Shown here: piece by piece, positions 61,424 to 64,000 of the stretch
How the letters are laid out: each line of letters begins with the position of its first letter
Position numbering within the stretch: position 1 is the first letter of the stretch
NCBI GenBank assembly: GCA_018873245.2
Contig: JAEMBT020000009.1
Span: forward strand, 10,373,288 to 10,437,287
DNA length: 64,000 nucleotides
Direction of reading: 5' to 3'
Source: Archegozetes longisetosus
Lineage: Eukaryota; Arthropoda; Arachnida; Sarcoptiformes; Trhypochthoniidae
The notes under the pieces: model-generated
Told to the model about the DNA's origin: nothing
The model's input: only the letters and a program-made list of their open reading frames with translations
Databases searched by the model: none
Program-made: the position numbers and the translations under genes

Positions 61424-64000
61424 TTCTGGTGCCGAACGGATAAGCGATCTAAGTTTTCAAATAATATATTGCGAATTAAAGACTATTTCCAAAATTATCT
61501 CAAGCAGTAAAGCGATAATTGTGAAAATAACGTCACAAATCAATCATGTGAAATGCTTTTATAATCTGTTAGATTATTAACAGTAAAATATGAATCGAAT
61601 AATAAGCAATCAAGTTTCGCTTAAGGATTAAATCAAATTTCAAATAAGTTGAGCACAATTGCATTGAATTAGATCTCGTGTTTTATAAACGACCTCAACT
61701 GAAATCTGATAAACATGAGATGAGATCCCGGTTCTAGTAAAGGTCATCATCTGAGAGATAACTCATGAGACATCCTGAAGGTCACATCCATTCGAAACAT
61801 TAGTCAATCGGTTGGAAAAAGGGTAAAAATTGAGCGAATCTAATGTGAAGCAGACTATGATCTGATCGTGAACAACGGATTGTTTGATTTGCTTATGTTC
61901 ACTGCTTTTTGATGTATTGTTTCAAAAGTTTGGGTCGAATAAATGCATGAATTTCTAAGTCGGTCTTCAATCTTTTGATGTATCGTAATAAAAATACAAA
62001 CATTTTGTGAATTTGATTTTTATATTAAAAATTCAAAATATTTCAGACTAAGAGGAATAGATTGAAAATGCAATTTGATTATGTTTAGAGAATAACACAT
62101 AAGTGTTTTATCTTTAGCTCTGACTCAATTTATAAGTTATGTATATTAGAAAGATGCTCATTAATCAATCATCTGAGACAAGTTTTTGTTTTAGTTATAT
62201 TTTTTGCTCGATTATTGTTATAGATCATGCTCACTAGGAATGCTTTATAATCCACAATTCATGAATAATAAGTCTAATGGAATTCAAGTCTTCAAATATA
62301 TATAAGTCTTATCAAAATTGCCATTCAATTGTATGTTTTTTACAGTAGATGTATAGCAGCTTCTCTCACATCGGCAACATTTTACTGTATTTCATTTCAA
62401 ATGTATTTATGGTTTTCGTCTGTACTCTTTCGTAATCGAGGCTTAACTACTTTACAGTTCTATTTTCATGATTATCCGTTGCATCAACAATGCAGCATTT
62501 TATAAATGCCATACACTTTCCACCTCTAAAAGCAATAATAAAAACATTAAGTGATTTGAAGAAAGAAATATCCTTTTTAAGATATCACAATTTGCTTTTA
62601 AAAAATAATTTCAAATCTTATTTATCAAGGTTATATTTTGCAAGAAATTGATTCCTTATAGAATTTAAAGTTAACTATAAAATGAAGATTTCAACTTGAG
62701 AACAGTTATCACTAACCTAACATCTAACTGTCTTATGATATTACTTGTCAGTTGCTCAATAAATCTTTTATAGTGGCTACATCCTAAAACTTAATCTATG
62801 ATAGATACGGATGTCGCTTAATGGAGAACTCATTCATGCGCTTTTGGGACATATTACCTCGTATACGCTGTTAGCTATTAATACATGTATATAAAGTGCT
62901 TTTCTAATTAAATCTACTCAAGTAAATGTATAAATAACCAGTTGAATATATCTATACGCGCCACTTAATTTTAGTTGCTATCGATCATTAATAAAATTTT
63001 AACTGTGCTCGTTCCTCTTGCAAATAAATTTCAATGATATACAGTATGTCATAAAACTAACCAGAAAGTTTAATAACATTTTTATATGTGACATCAATCT
63101 AAATCAAAATATTGATCATGTTCAAAATACTACTCTTTACCCTTATAGCCCTTCTCATCCCCTTACGAAACTTCCAAACGGCTGCTACAATCTGTTTTTA
63201 GACATCATCCTAACCTTCAGTAGTTTTGTTTCAGTTTAAATTGTTCGCCCTTTAGGATCTCTTTTAAGTTTTCATGAATTTTGCTGCCCTTTTATTGAGC
63301 TTCATAAAAAATTTAATAACACATCTCTGCTCAACGCCATTCTTGTGACAGTGGGTTAAATAGTAACTCAGAAAGCGCTCATAACGTTTTTTGTGCAAAA
63401 CTTTCATAACTGAAATTTGGTATAATAAAGCATTAGATGTCTATCTTAAAACATTAGTTTTTTATACGTGCCAATACTCCAATAGTTAAGTTAAAACAGT
63501 TTTCTGGCTATTTCTGTCACTTATGAATAGTTCTTCCAAAATCTAATTATATAAGACTTTTATGCATCTATTTCTAGCTAAATCCTCTAAATTGAACAAA
63601 TTTTATGATCAAAAAGAATGCATTAGAAAACAATCATATATGCCATTCCAAGAGATTCAAAGTAACATTTTGACGAACGCAGTTATTTGTCGATTACTGA
63701 ACAAAATGTAAAGACGTTGAGAAAATCAAATAATTTTTATACAAAAGTAATTGATTTTATCACAATATATCGAAAGAATAAGATTTATAGTAGTGAACTT
63801 AAAAAGGAATGATGGAAGCTTGTACAAGCTTAAAAATAGCATTTGATTCTAAGCAATCTGATTTGACAATCTCCTCAAAGCAGCATTAAATTCTATCAAT
63901 TGACAATTCCTCTGCAATAAAAAGGTATCTATTAACTTCTATTGCATATTAGATACCTTTCTATTACATGAGGTGTTGCACAATTTTCAAAATCTAATTC

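Larger units (their letters stand above)
59510..63790. repeat. Direct duplication, units ~59,510-61,440 and ~62,580-63,790
   Basis: The two units share long stretches, for example TTTCAATGATATACAGTATG at 60,671 and 63,030 and CTACTCTTTGTCCTTATAAT at 60,770 with its near copy at 63,130. The first unit is longer because it contains the mariner fragment at 59,804-60,514. The spacer 61,440-62,580 shows nothing recognisable. No convincing gene is in either unit. Confidence 0.75.

Noticed and set aside
1..64000. Prokaryotic reading: metacaspase/TPR or HORMA defence operon
   Set aside because: Spliced exons with GT-AG borders, polyadenylation signals, animal-type p20-p10 caspases and eukaryotic transposon families rule out a bacterial locus.

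Overview
The window is AT-rich, intron-bearing nuclear DNA from an animal. Caspase domains with both subunits, HORMA domains, short GT-AG introns (about 55-190 bases, apart from one large transposon-filled intron) and a dense load of eukaryotic DNA transposons all point to a metazoan, most likely an invertebrate. I cannot name the species from the sequence.

Layout. A block of roughly 15 kb occurs twice in direct orientation: copy A (about 1-18,480, resuming 25,104-25,305) and copy B (about 42,843-58,370). Each copy carries the same three minus-strand genes. Gene 2 (13,555-18,240 in A; 55,492-57,939 in B) encodes two complete caspase units fused head to tail: the first keeps the catalytic His and Cys and both S1-pocket arginines, while the second has lost the Cys and the arginines. 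The small gene (11,002-11,259; 52,916-53,173) encodes an 85-residue helical protein. Gene 1 (398-6,391; 43,091-48,657) encodes a long TPR solenoid followed by a dead caspase unit and then an intact one. Both large proteins therefore pair one intact and one decayed caspase domain, in opposite order, like covalent versions of a caspase/pseudocaspase heterodimer. Copy B reads open throughout in my exon models. Copy A has a stop codon in gene 1, a frameshift in its last exon, a stop codon in the small gene and transposon insertions inside and upstream of gene 2.

The two copies act as before/after pictures for mobile elements. Copy B gives the empty site for a 6.6 kb Tnp2/Plavaka-like (EnSpm/CACTA-related) transposon at 18,483-25,103 with a TA target duplication, for a TTAA-flanked piggyBac-type MITE and for a TA-flanked MITE. 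Copy A gives empty sites for two 8-bp-duplication MITEs in copy B. The Tnp2 element carries a broken transposase and two nested insertions.

Between the copies (25.3-42.8 kb) lie two HORMA-domain genes in divergent orientation: a minus-strand HORMAD-like gene (33,062-33,961, possibly extending below 33,062) and a plus-strand gene with duplicated HORMA modules (35,685-37,203). The rest is inverted-repeat elements, a degenerate mariner at 41,294-42,227 and unassigned AT-rich DNA. The right end (59.5-63.8 kb) holds another, smaller direct duplication with a mariner fragment in its first copy. Exon coordinates were worked out by hand from splice consensus, reading-frame phase and comparison of the two copies; there is no transcript evidence.
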